A stretch of DNA of 64,000 nt, taken from NCBI GenBank assembly GCA_015067885.1, contig SVLO01000009.1, positions 1-64,000 of the forward strand. The letters are read 5' to 3'. The translations under genes and the position numbers were made by a program. This document shows positions 52,007 through 60,470 of the stretch, piece after piece; the first letter of the stretch is position 1; each line of letters begins with the position of its first letter. The notes beneath the pieces are model-generated. The model had not been told where the DNA came from. It saw only the letters and a program-made list of their open reading frames with translations, and made no database searches. The stretch is from Oscillospiraceae bacterium (GTDB taxonomy: Bacteria; Bacillota; Clostridia; Oscillospirales; Oscillospiraceae).

Positions 52007-52667
52007 TTTCTGCATCCTCCTTGTTGTTTTTTGTTGTATCCATTCCCAACGTCTGCTGTGCAAAGCGGATGAAGGGTTTGTTCATAAGCCAGACGGCGGC
52101 CCATGCCACCATGGAGAAGTAAAAAAAGACCCACAGTACGGCCAGCACCAGGAAAATGGGGAAGGTGGTGGGGAAAAAGGCCAGGGCGAAGGGGAGGGCG
52201 AACAGCACGGCGACAACGGCGGCGCGCAGGAAGTTGGACATGGCCAGCTCCACACCATACCGCAGCAGCCGGAACAGCTTGGCCTCAAACCGGGAGTAGA
52301 AGATGAAGACGGTGAAGGTGATGGACAGGGCCAGCAGCGCGCACAGGGCCACAAAAATCAGTTGGAGCTGCGCCCCCTCCCGCCAATGGGGGATGAGGGA
52401 AACGCAGTGGGAGACCAGCAGACCGTCAATAGGCAGCAAGATCAGCCATGCGGCGGTGGCGCGCCAAAAGCCGGCGCGGAAGGCGTGGAAGAAGGCGCGG
52501 AAGCAGGGTTCTTTCTTGATCAGGGCGCGCTGGCCGGCACACAGGGCGGTCAAAGATGCCCCTACAGTGACCACGGGCAGGCTGCAAAGCAGGAACAGAA
52601 CGTTCAGCACCGCCACGTGCATCACCCAGTCCAGCAGGGAAAAGGCCCAAGAGGAAAGCTTTTTCAT
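51996..52667 (-). CDS. YesL-like DUF624 membrane protein
   Basis: 223 residues with five to six membrane spans. LLDWVMHVAVLNVLFLLCSL and PVVTVGASLTALCAG are hallmark DUF624/YesL blocks, seen next to YesN-type sensors and sugar ABC permeases. Function unknown. AAGGAGAAACC precedes ATG. It lies between the AraC sensor and DUF386 gene and overlaps the latter, so these genes are translationally linked. Confidence 0.9.
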   Translation of the reverse strand: MKKLSSWAFSLLDWVMHVAVLNVLFLLCSLPVVTVGASLTALCAGQRALIKKEPCFRAFFHAFRAGFWRATAAWLILLPIDGLLVSHCVSLIPHWREGAQLQLIFVALCALLALSITFTVFIFYSRFEAKLFRLLRYGVELAMSNFLRAAVVAVLFALPFALAFFPTTFPIFLVLAVLWVFFYFSMVAWAAVWLMNKPFIRFAQQTLGMDTTKNNKEDAENDY

Positions 52668-52689
52668 GGTTTCTCCTTTCGACCCCGGG

Positions 52690-54795
52690 TCACTGGACGC
52701 TGGCCTTATAGTCGGCGGGGGTCATCTGATAATACTTCTTAAAATTGCGGTAGAAGGTACTGATGGCGGGGTAGCCGCATTGTTCGGCCACTTCGTTGAT
52801 GGAGCAATCGGTCTGCTGCAGCAGGCGGGCGGCCTCCTGCATACGGCATTGCAGCAGGAAATTGCTGAAATTCATGCCGGTGGTGGATTGAATGGCGTTG
52901 TGGGTAAACCGCTCCGACACGTCGAACTGGCTGGACAGGGAGAACAGGCACAGGGTGGGGTCGGAGAAGTTGGTGCGAATAAAGGTCACCAGGTCCTCAC
53001 ACAACTGCTGCTTGTCTGACAGCTGCATGGCGGCTTTTTGGCGGAACAATTCGTTGACAACACCGCGCAACTGCTGGAGATTGGCGGTGGGGGTGCCTGT
53101 GGGGAGGTAGGAGCAGGCGTTGCCGTCGGGGAAGGGCAGGTTGCCGGCGGCGGCAGCGTCCCGCAACAGGAAGAGGATGCTGTAGAACAGCTCCTCCGGG
53201 TGGGGGCCGGGGTTGGCACAGGCCTGGTCCAGCAGGGCAAGCAGCTCCGGCTGGTTCCAGGTGGTCAGGGCCTGCTGAAATCGTTTCAGGTCGAAGACGG
53301 CGGAGGACGGGGCGGCGCCGTTGCCGGTGGAATCGGCAAACTGAAGGATGGGCCGGCGGCTGTCCGCGCTGATACAGAACTGGGCCTGTCGGATCGCGGC
53401 GGAAAGCTCGTCAAGACCAGTGAAGGGGGCGCTGATACCGCAGAAAAGGCGGGACGGCGTTTCGATATTCAGGGTGGTCAGAGTGGCGTGGAACAGCTCT
53501 GACTCGGCGGCTTCGGCCGGGAAGAGGACGAGGGTTTCCTGGGGGGCGATATACTCGCAGAGGAACTGCTCGGGCAGCGCGCTGCGAAGCAGATGGAACA
53601 TGGGTTCATCGGACGGAGCGGTGCTGTGGTCCCGGACCACGGCGGCGTACTGGGGCTGCAGAAACTGGGGCAGGGCATCGGACAGAGATTGATACTCCTC
53701 CTGACGGACGGGCTGGCCGGAGAAGGAGCGCAGCAGCAGGCTGGAGGTCAGCATACCGTGCAGTGCGGTGGCCCGCTGCTGGGTGGTACGCAGAAAGCTG
53801 TCGATGGTGGCCAGCTCGTTTTCGGAGGGGGTCTGAGCTTCGTCCATGGCGTGTGTTTTGATCAGTTGACGGAAGGGGCGCACGCTCAGGTGGGAGAACA
53901 GAAAGCAAATGGCGATACCGATGACCATGCAGACCAAAAAAATCAGCAGGGGGATGGTGCGCACGTTTTGGGTGGTCTGCTGGAAAAAGGTGCGGGGGAT
54001 GCCGATGACGGCGGTGCAGGAAAGGCTTGGGACTGCGGAGGTAAGCTGGATAAAGCCGTCCTCGGCGACCTCACCGTAAGAGAACATCACGGTGCCGTCG
54101 GAACGCACCAGCTGCAGATAGGTGTCATCGGGCAGAGTGCTGAGATGGAAATGCTCGCTGATGGTGGCGCCGGAGTACAAAAAGCCGTACGTGTCGCTGC
54201 CGTAGGTGGAGGAGGCAAGCACGGTCAGGTATGGGGCGGGAGCAGCGCCGGCCACGGACACGTTTTGGGCGGGGATCAGATGCAGGCTGTTGTGGCCGCG
54301 GGGCTGATCCAGGGCGGTGCGCAGCACCTCGCCGCCGTCCTCGTAGACCAGGTAGGAGGAAAAACACTTTTCCCCCTCGGTAAAGATGCTGCTGCGCGTC
54401 AAACACACCCGGGACTGGCCGAACAGCAGGAAACATTCGCTGGGCAGGTCCAGCATGGAGCATTGCACGACGAAGGAGTCCCGCAGAGAGAGCAGTGAGG
54501 GATACGCCTGCCGCGCCAGGGGGTAGCTGCTGTTGGCGATAGTGGAATAATCGTTGTTGTCCTCCAACGCGGCGGGGAGAGTGTGGGTCAGGAACAGCGC
54601 CCGGGAGAAGGAGTGGCAGTTCTGGTCAAAGCTCTCCTGCGCCTGCTCCAGGTAAGTACCCTGCAGGGATTGGGTGAACTGCCGGGTGGAAATGGACAGT
54701 GCGGCCAGAAAAAGCGCGACCACGGTGCTGAGCAAAATAAAGTACTGCCAAAACAGGGGCAGACGCGCGGCAAGGCGGCCGAAAAACTGACGCAC
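52690..54795 (-). CDS. Membrane-bound AraC-type sensor-regulator (YesN-associated group)
   Basis: About 701 residues. N-terminal membrane helix (WQYFILLSTVVALFLAALSI), ~240 extracytoplasmic residues, a second helix (IPLLIFLVCMVIGIAICFLF), a long cytoplasmic part and a C-terminal AraC domain (INEVAEQCGYPAISTFYRNF). It probably senses external sugar and regulates this locus. The track start ATG lies on a TATAAT sequence, so it cannot be the start of a message from that promoter; GTG at 54795 has GGAAG upstream and is chosen. Divergent from the permease operon. Confidence 0.88.
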   Translation of the reverse strand: MRQFFGRLAARLPLFWQYFILLSTVVALFLAALSISTRQFTQSLQGTYLEQAQESFDQNCHSFSRALFLTHTLPAALEDNNDYSTIANSSYPLARQAYPSLLSLRDSFVVQCSMLDLPSECFLLFGQSRVCLTRSSIFTEGEKCFSSYLVYEDGGEVLRTALDQPRGHNSLHLIPAQNVSVAGAAPAPYLTVLASSTYGSDTYGFLYSGATISEHFHLSTLPDDTYLQLVRSDGTVMFSYGEVAEDGFIQLTSAVPSLSCTAVIGIPRTFFQQTTQNVRTIPLLIFLVCMVIGIAICFLFSHLSVRPFRQLIKTHAMDEAQTPSENELATIDSFLRTTQQRATALHGMLTSSLLLRSFSGQPVRQEEYQSLSDALPQFLQPQYAAVVRDHSTAPSDEPMFHLLRSALPEQFLCEYIAPQETLVLFPAEAAESELFHATLTTLNIETPSRLFCGISAPFTGLDELSAAIRQAQFCISADSRRPILQFADSTGNGAAPSSAVFDLKRFQQALTTWNQPELLALLDQACANPGPHPEELFYSILFLLRDAAAAGNLPFPDGNACSYLPTGTPTANLQQLRGVVNELFRQKAAMQLSDKQQLCEDLVTFIRTNFSDPTLCLFSLSSQFDVSERFTHNAIQSTTGMNFSNFLLQCRMQEAARLLQQTDCSINEVAEQCGYPAISTFYRNFKKYYQMTPADYKASVQ

Positions 54796-54823
54796 ATTCT
54801 CACTTCCTTTCAAACTGACACCC

Positions 54824-54829
54824 ATTATA
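54824..54829 (-). promoter_or_regulatory. -10 box of the AraC sensor gene
   Basis: TATAAT on the minus strand, overlapping the ATG used by the ORF track. No good -35 lies 17 bases upstream, so it may need an activator. The leader would be only about 20 bases. Confidence 0.55.
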
Positions 54830-54839
54830 AAACAAAATC

Positions 54840-55220
54840 GACAAAATGGCTAGAGCTAAAATGAAAAATGCGAGAAGGAAAATGGCGGGACAGAAAAAGA
54901 GGGGGCGAAATCACGAGCGAAAAATGAGAATTGCGCCGTTGAATTTTCGGCGGAACGACGAAAATGAAAAAACGGCAGAATGACGAAGCGCGAAACGGTT
55001 GCAAACAGGGGGTTTTTGCGAGGTTGTTGAGCGAGAGGAAGGAAATATTGTGCAACCTGCCCAAAAACCGGAATTGAGGCGCTTGCTGGCAACAAATGGA
55101 AATCAAGGAAAAAACAAGGAGAAAAACTTGGGGTAAAATCGGGAAAATGCGAAAAATGAGAAAAAGGATGGGGGAATGGATATTGCGAAAATGAGGGCGA
55201 GGAATTAAAATATACACTGG
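54840..55220. other. Purine-biased non-coding block between divergent glycan operons
   Basis: About 380 bases with no supported gene. The plus strand is rich in GAAAA, AATGAGAA and GGGGG runs such as GAAAAATGAGAA, which recurs with small changes at ~54858, ~54920 and ~55150. ORFs in this stretch are low complexity. It may be a degraded gene, a binding platform, or the gene of a small RNA ending in the hairpin at 55225. Confidence 0.5.
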
Positions 55221-55224
55221 ACGT

Positions 55225-55250
55225 CCCCCTTTGACGGGGGTTTTGTTGTT
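55225..55250 (+). terminator. Possible terminator at the end of the purine-rich block
   Basis: CCCCC-TTTGAC-GGGGG followed by TTTTGTTGTT. Short stem; no gene upstream on the plus strand. Confidence 0.45.
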
Positions 55251-55279
55251 GCTTTTGACGAGAGAGGGAAAATCCGCTC

Positions 55280-55308
55280 TTGCATAAAAGCGTAAACACA
55301 TATATAAT
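55280..55308 (+). promoter_or_regulatory. Promoter of the sugar ABC permease operon
   Basis: TTGCAT, 17 bases, TATAAT. The -10 is covered by the dyad ACACAT-ATATA-ATGTGT (55296-55312), a candidate operator. Confidence 0.8.
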
Positions 55309-55314
55309 GTGTAC

Positions 55315-55486
55315 AATAACGATGCCGTCTGCGTATCGGCGTCCGCACTGCCTGTCAGGGCAGACACATCATCTGAACAGGGTCGGCGTGTTGTGCCGGG
55401 CCTTTTGATGGTGTCGCCGGACAGTCCCCCTTTCCGGCGAGGCCGAGAACGTGGGGCAACCCACAAGCGAGAAAGGAAGTTTGCGC
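55315..55486 (+). promoter_or_regulatory. Structured leader of the permease operon
   Basis: About 170 bases from the promoter to ATG. Stem-loops include CGCCGG...CCGGCG (55415-55439) and GTGGG-GCAA-CCCAC (55451-55464), the latter just before the ribosome site. Not recognised as a known riboswitch. Confidence 0.45.
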
Positions 55487-56452
55487 ATGAACACTACCGC
55501 CAAAAACACCTTGGCCGACCAGAGCGTAGTCCGTAAAATCGGATTTTGGCTCCGGGTCCGCAAGAACTGGCAGCTGCATCTGCTGATGATCCTGCCTGTT
55601 CTGTACCTGCTGATTTTCTACTACTCCCCCATGTACGGTTTGCAGATCGCCTTCAAGGACTACCGTGTCCGCGACGGTATCTGGGGCAGTGACTGGGTCG
55701 GCTTCAAGCACTTTGTTGACTTCTTCCAGGCGACAAACTTCTGGGAGCTGATCAAGAACACGTTGTTCCTGTCCCTGTACAACATCATCGTGGCCTTCCC
55801 CATTCCCATTGTGCTGGCCCTGATGCTGCACGTCAGCGAGCGCAAGATCCTCAAGAAGCTGACTCAGAACGTGTCCTATATGCCCCACTTCATCTCTGTG
55901 GTGGTTCTGGTCGGTATCGTCAACCAGATCCTCAACCCCGTGGGTGTCGTGACCAACCTTTATAATGCTTTTGGCGGCGTAGGTATCGCGCCGGATATCC
56001 GCGCCAGCGCCGCTGCCTTCCGTCACCTGTACGTGTGGTCCGGTGTGTGGCAGCAGATGGGTTGGAGTACCATCATCTACGTGGCCGCTTTGGCCGGCGT
56101 GTCCCACGAGCTGCACGAGGCGGCCGAGCTGGACGGTGCCAGCCGCTGGAAGCGCGTGCTGAACGTGGACCTGCCCACCATCCTGCCCACCATCTGCATT
56201 ATGCTGATCCTGCGATTCGGCTCCGCCATGAGCGTGGGTTATGAGAAGGTCTATCTGATGCAGAACAACCTGAACCTGTCCACCTCCGAGGTTATTTCTA
56301 CTTACGTGTACAAAGTCGGCTTTACCAAGATGAATCAGCAGTCTTTCGGTTCCGCCATTGACCTGTTCAATGCGGTTATCAACACCGTGATGCTGGTCAG
56401 TGTGAACACGATCACCAGCAAGCTGACCAACGGCGAACAGAGCCTGTTCTGA
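55487..56452 (+). CDS. Carbohydrate ABC transporter permease, LplB-like
   Basis: 321 residues. Six hydrophobic segments after a basic N-terminus; LMILPVLYLLIFYYSPMYGL is typical of LplB/YteP-type permeases. The cytoplasmic EAA loop, which contacts the ATPase, is EAAELDGASRWKRVLNVDLP. Start ATG at 55487 after GAAAGGAAG. It pairs with the next gene to form the transmembrane channel. No solute-binding protein or ATPase is in the window, so those are encoded elsewhere. Confidence 0.92.
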   Translation: MNTTAKNTLADQSVVRKIGFWLRVRKNWQLHLLMILPVLYLLIFYYSPMYGLQIAFKDYRVRDGIWGSDWVGFKHFVDFFQATNFWELIKNTLFLSLYNIIVAFPIPIVLALMLHVSERKILKKLTQNVSYMPHFISVVVLVGIVNQILNPVGVVTNLYNAFGGVGIAPDIRASAAAFRHLYVWSGVWQQMGWSTIIYVAALAGVSHELHEAAELDGASRWKRVLNVDLPTILPTICIMLILRFGSAMSVGYEKVYLMQNNLNLSTSEVISTYVYKVGFTKMNQQSFGSAIDLFNAVINTVMLVSVNTITSKLTNGEQSLF

Positions 56453-56470
56453 GAAAGTGAGGCGATAGTT

Positions 56471-57397
56471 ATGGCTAAGACGAAAGACATTCGTATCAAG
56501 CACCACCGCGGCTGGGACGACCGATTCCTGTACGCTTCCACCGACATCATCCTGGTGCTGCTGCTGGTTATCGTGGCGTACCCCATCATCTACGTTTTGT
56601 CCAACTCCTTCTCCGCCGGCGTTGCCGTTTCCAGCGGCCGCGTGTTGCTTTGGCCCGTCGGAGCTTCGGGCGAGCTGGCCTTCTCGGTAGAGGGCTATAA
56701 GATCATTTTTGACTACAACAACGTGTGGACCGGCTTTGCAAACAGCATTTTCTACACCGTTGTGGGTACGGTGATCAACATGGTCCTGTCCGTGCTGGCG
56801 GCCTACCCCCTGTCCCGCCCCCACTACCAGGGTCGCGGCGTGGTTACCGTTATGTTCACCATGACCATGATCTTCTCCGCCGGTATGATCCCCACCTATC
56901 TGATGATGAGTAAGCTGGGCCTGACCAACAGCCGTTTGGGTATCCTGCTGTTGGGCGGTATCAGCGCCTACAACATGATCATCATCCGTACCTACTTCAA
57001 GAGCAGCATCCCCGGTGAGCTGATTGAGGCCGCCCGTATCGACGGCTGCTCCGAGCTGCGCACGCTGATCAGCGTGGTGCTGCCCCTGTCCAAGGCGGTG
57101 CTGTCCGTGGTTACCCTGTACTACGCCGTGGGCCACTGGAACAACTACTTCACCTGCATGCTGTATCTGCGTGATGCCAGCAAGCAGCCTTTGCAGATCG
57201 TGCTGCGTAACATCCTGGACGCTCAGCAGGTGGACCAAATGGTCACCGACCCCGAGCTGCGTCGTCAGATGGCCGGTATGGCCGACCTGATCAAGTACTG
57301 CTTGATCGTGGTCACCTCCGCCCCCATCATTGCCATGTACCCCTTCGTCCAGAAGTTCTTTGAGAAGGGCGTTATGATCGGCGGCGTCAAGGGCTAA
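56471..57397 (+). CDS. Carbohydrate ABC transporter permease, LplC/YtcP-like
   Basis: 308 residues with six hydrophobic segments. EAA loop: EAARIDGCSELRTLISVVLP; GGISAYNMIIIRTYFKSSIP lies just before it; C-terminal ITVAPIIAMYPFVQ-like end and GVMIGGVKG are characteristic. Second half of the channel. A weak GTGAGG site precedes ATG, 18 bases after the first permease. Confidence 0.93.
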   Translation: MAKTKDIRIKHHRGWDDRFLYASTDIILVLLLVIVAYPIIYVLSNSFSAGVAVSSGRVLLWPVGASGELAFSVEGYKIIFDYNNVWTGFANSIFYTVVGTVINMVLSVLAAYPLSRPHYQGRGVVTVMFTMTMIFSAGMIPTYLMMSKLGLTNSRLGILLLGGISAYNMIIIRTYFKSSIPGELIEAARIDGCSELRTLISVVLPLSKAVLSVVTLYYAVGHWNNYFTCMLYLRDASKQPLQIVLRNILDAQQVDQMVTDPELRRQMAGMADLIKYCLIVVTSAPIIAMYPFVQKFFEKGVMIGGVKG

Positions 57398-57416
57398 TTC
57401 AAATAGTCTATACATT

Positions 57417-57447
57417 GTTTGCCCCGGGCTTTGTGCCCGGGGCAAAC
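57417..57447 (+). promoter_or_regulatory. Strong stem-loop after the permease genes without T run
   Basis: GTTTGCCCCGGGC-TTTGT-GCCCGGGGCAAAC, followed by TCAAC. It could stabilise the permease message or set its 3' end by processing rather than terminate transcription. Confidence 0.6.
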
Positions 57448-57504
57448 TCAACTCCGGAAAAATGGAAACCGGAGAAGGAAATGTGACACAGGAGGAGAAA
57501 GAAT

Positions 57505-58440
57505 ATGAAGAATATCAATATCCGTGGCCTGGACATCTCCCAGTTCAGCCTGGGTACCGTTCAGCTTGGCGTCAACTACGGCCTGGCCAACACCGTCGGC
57601 GTACCCAGTGAGGAGCAGGCATTCGGCCTGCTGAACGCCGCCCGCCAGGTGGGTGTCAACTGCCTGGATACCGCCAACGCCTACGGCACCAGCGAGCAGG
57701 TGGTGGGCGACTGGCACAAGGCTACCGGTGGCGGCATGAACATCGTCAGCAAGTTCAAGGTCCGTGACCCCGCCGACCCCATCGGTCAGTTCAAAGCGCA
57801 GTTGGCCCTTTCTCAGGAGCGGCTGGGTACCGTGGCCGGCTACCTGTTTCACGACGACAAGGACCTGCGTGCCTACGGCGACGTGATTCGGGACGAGTTC
57901 CTGCGGGCTAAGGAGGAGGGCAAGGTGTCCTTCGTGGGCGCCTCCGTCTACACCGCCGACGACGTGGAGTTTATGCTGGATAAGCACCCCTGGCTGGAGG
58001 CGGTTCAGCTCCCCATGAGCGTGCTGGACACCCGTATCGTGGAGCGCGGCCTGCTGGAGGAGCTGAACAAGCGCAACATCATCGTCTTTGTCCGCAGCGT
58101 GTTCCTGCAGGGTATGCTGTGCATGGAGAAAGCTCCCGAGCAGCACAGCCTCATGCAGCCAAGCCTGGATGCTGTGGCCGAGGTGGCTCGGGCCGGCGGC
58201 CTGACCATGCCCCAGCTTGCTGTGGCCTATATCCGTGACCTGCCCGGCGTGACCAGCCTGGTGCTGGGGTGCGAGAAGGCCGAGCAGGTGGTGGATAACG
58301 CCAACCTCATCAACACCCGCCCCCTGACCGCCGCCGAGATGGATGCCATCGGTGAGATCGGCCGCAAGGCTCCCATCGAGAAGACCATGGAAATTATCCG
58401 CAGCGCCAAGTGGGACCCCAAGACCGGCAAGGCCAAGTAA
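57505..58440 (+). CDS. Aldo/keto reductase
   Basis: 311 residues, TIM barrel. Catalytic tetrad partly visible: Asp/Tyr in CLDTANAYG, Lys in IVSKFKV, and FHDDKD at the place where LHH is usual, so the His is shifted or retained in a slightly different form. Reduces a sugar or ketone using NAD(P)H. AGGAGGAG precedes ATG. Likely in the same transcript as the permeases, downstream of the stem-loop. Confidence 0.9.
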   Translation: MKNINIRGLDISQFSLGTVQLGVNYGLANTVGVPSEEQAFGLLNAARQVGVNCLDTANAYGTSEQVVGDWHKATGGGMNIVSKFKVRDPADPIGQFKAQLALSQERLGTVAGYLFHDDKDLRAYGDVIRDEFLRAKEEGKVSFVGASVYTADDVEFMLDKHPWLEAVQLPMSVLDTRIVERGLLEELNKRNIIVFVRSVFLQGMLCMEKAPEQHSLMQPSLDAVAEVARAGGLTMPQLAVAYIRDLPGVTSLVLGCEKAEQVVDNANLINTRPLTAAEMDAIGEIGRKAPIEKTMEIIRSAKWDPKTGKAK

Positions 58441-58451
58441 ATAAAACCGAC

Positions 58452-58494
58452 AAACCCGGGCGCACAGCTTTGCTGTGCGCCCGGGTTTCTTTTG
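58452..58494 (+). terminator. Terminator of the permease-AKR operon
   Basis: AAACCCGGGCGCACAGC-TTT-GCTGTGCGCCCGGGTTTCTTTT. Confidence 0.92.
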
Positions 58495-58505
58495 CAAGAA
58501 AAATC

Positions 58506-58534
58506 TTGCCAAGAAAAGGGGGATACTGTATAAT
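58506..58534 (+). promoter_or_regulatory. Promoter of the Na/Pi cotransporter gene
   Basis: TTGCCA, 17 bases, TATAAT. Confidence 0.88.
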
Positions 58535-58607
58535 AGTGCTGTTATTACAATGGGTGAGAAGGTCGTCCTGCGTGACGGCGAAAACAAACGAAGGAGTTGT
58601 TTTTATT

Positions 58608-60416
58608 ATGAGTGCAATTCAACTGATCATTAAGGCAATTACCCTGCTGGGCGGCCTGGCCATGTTCCTGTACGGCATGGAACTCATGGGCGACGGTCTG
58701 AAGCAGGGGTCCGGTGCGGCGCTGAAAAACGTGCTGGGCAAGATGACTCAAAATGTGTTTATGGGTGTGCTGACCGGCGCGCTGGTCACCGCCATTATTC
58801 AAAGCTCCACCGCCACCATCGTGCTGACCGTGGGTCTGATCGGTGCCGGCATCCTGAATTTGAAGCAGGCGGTGGGCATCGTCATGGGCGCCAACATCGG
58901 CACCACCGTGACGGCGCAGATCATCCGTCTGATGGATATTGATAACAAGGGCGACTCCCTGCTGGCGTTCTTCAATCCCGATACGCTGGCGCCTTTGGCT
59001 CTGGTCATCGGTATCGTTCTGTTCATGTTTATCGGCAAGAACGTGTCCAAGAATGTGGGTATGATCTGCCTGGGCTTTGGTATTCTGTTCACCGGACTTG
59101 CCCTGATGACCGATGCGGTGGACTTTTTGAAGGACTCCGATACCTTCAAAAATATCATTGCCTATTTCGCTGATATGCCCCTGGTTTCCATGCTGCTTGG
59201 TGTGGTGCTGACGGTGATCATGCAGAGCTCCTCCGCCATGGTGGGTATTCTGCAGACCCTGGCATCCTCCACTGGCACCATCACCTTCGACGTGGTCTAC
59301 CCCATGATCATGGGCATCAACATCGGTACCTGCGTGACTACCGCGCTGGTCTGTTCCATCGGCACCGGCAAGGATGCCAAGCGTACCGGTGTGGTACATA
59401 TCGTGTTCAATGTGATAGGCACTGTGATTTTCATGGTCGCCATGACTCTGCTACGCCACTTCGGCTTCTTCCCCGAGCTGTGGGACAGCGTTTCCGACAG
59501 CGGTGTGATCGCGAACTTCCAGACCATCTTCAATCTGGTCACTGCCATCGTCCTGCTGCCCTTTGCCGGCGTACTGATGAAGATCGCCTGCAAGGTGGTC
59601 AAGGAGGACCCGCCCAAGGAGGACAAGTACCCCGAGCTGAAGGCCTTGGACAAGAAGTTGATGATTTCTCCCACCGTGGCGCTGAGCCAGGCGGGCCGCT
59701 CTTTGGGTGTGATGGCCCGGGCCGCTTTGGACAATACCAAGCTGAGCTTGGCTCAGTTCAAGGGCTATGACGAAGCGCGGGCGGCGGAAATTGCCGAGTG
59801 TGAGGAACAGTTGGACAACTTTGCCGACGATTCCGACAGCTTCCTCATCGAGCTGTTCCAGTACGTGGAGAACGAGCGTGACAACCGCCAGTTGAACATG
59901 GTCATGCAGTGTGTACCCGCGGTGGAGCGTATCGGTGACTATGCCACCAACTTCGACGAGCTGGCTAAAAAGTTGCACGACGCAGGGCTGACCTTCTCCG
60001 AAAGCGCCCAAAAGGAACTGGATATTTTGGGTGGCGCGGTGGAGGAGATCATCGGCCTGACCGCTTCCGCTTTGGAGGAGGACAACGAGGATACCGCCCG
60101 CCGTATCGAGCCGCTGGAAGAGGTCATCGATGACATGGTCCTGCTGCTGAAGGACCGCCATGCATCCCGCCTGCGCCAGGGTGTCTGTTCCGTGGATACG
60201 GGCCTGACCTTCATGGATATGCTGACCCATCTGGAGCGCGCGGCCGACCAGTGTTCCAGCATTGCCATGCTGATGCTGGGCCGCCACAACGAGGATATCA
60301 TGAAGAACCACCACCTCTACCTGCAGGAGCTGCACCAGTCCGGCGACCACTCCTATTTGGGCGAGCTGGAGGCGCGCACGGCGCAGTATTTGGAGCCGCT
60401 GCGCAACATTCAATAA
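58608..60416 (+). CDS. Na/Pi cotransporter family protein with C-terminal PhoU domain
   Basis: 602 residues. N-terminal ~330 residues contain two inverted repeats with glutamine-serine motifs AIIQSSTATIV (~65) and VIMQSSSAMVG (~206), the phosphate-binding sites of NptA/YjbB-type transporters. The C-terminal ~240 residues form PhoU-like helical bundles (LDNFADDSDSFLIELFQYVE). The track start is 66 codons too early; ATG at 58608 follows AAGGAG. It may import or export phosphate under PhoU control. Single gene, own promoter and terminator. Confidence 0.93.
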   Translation: MSAIQLIIKAITLLGGLAMFLYGMELMGDGLKQGSGAALKNVLGKMTQNVFMGVLTGALVTAIIQSSTATIVLTVGLIGAGILNLKQAVGIVMGANIGTTVTAQIIRLMDIDNKGDSLLAFFNPDTLAPLALVIGIVLFMFIGKNVSKNVGMICLGFGILFTGLALMTDAVDFLKDSDTFKNIIAYFADMPLVSMLLGVVLTVIMQSSSAMVGILQTLASSTGTITFDVVYPMIMGINIGTCVTTALVCSIGTGKDAKRTGVVHIVFNVIGTVIFMVAMTLLRHFGFFPELWDSVSDSGVIANFQTIFNLVTAIVLLPFAGVLMKIACKVVKEDPPKEDKYPELKALDKKLMISPTVALSQAGRSLGVMARAALDNTKLSLAQFKGYDEARAAEIAECEEQLDNFADDSDSFLIELFQYVENERDNRQLNMVMQCVPAVERIGDYATNFDELAKKLHDAGLTFSESAQKELDILGGAVEEIIGLTASALEEDNEDTARRIEPLEEVIDDMVLLLKDRHASRLRQGVCSVDTGLTFMDMLTHLERAADQCSSIAMLMLGRHNEDIMKNHHLYLQELHQSGDHSYLGELEARTAQYLEPLRNIQ

Positions 60417-60421
60417 ACGGC

Positions 60422-60458
60422 AAAACGGCAGCTGACCCCCGGTCGGCTGCCGTTTTTT
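60422..60458 (+). terminator. Terminator of the Na/Pi cotransporter gene
   Basis: AACGGCAGCTGACC-CCC-GGTCGGCTGCCGTTTTTT with one mismatch. Confidence 0.88.
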
Positions 60459-60470
60459 ACAGGAGAAACC

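Noticed and set aside
54825-55466. 213-residue minus-strand ORF in the purine-rich block
   Set aside because: Phe/Ser/Pro-rich translation of a purine-biased strand, no ribosome site, and it passes through a promoter and leader.
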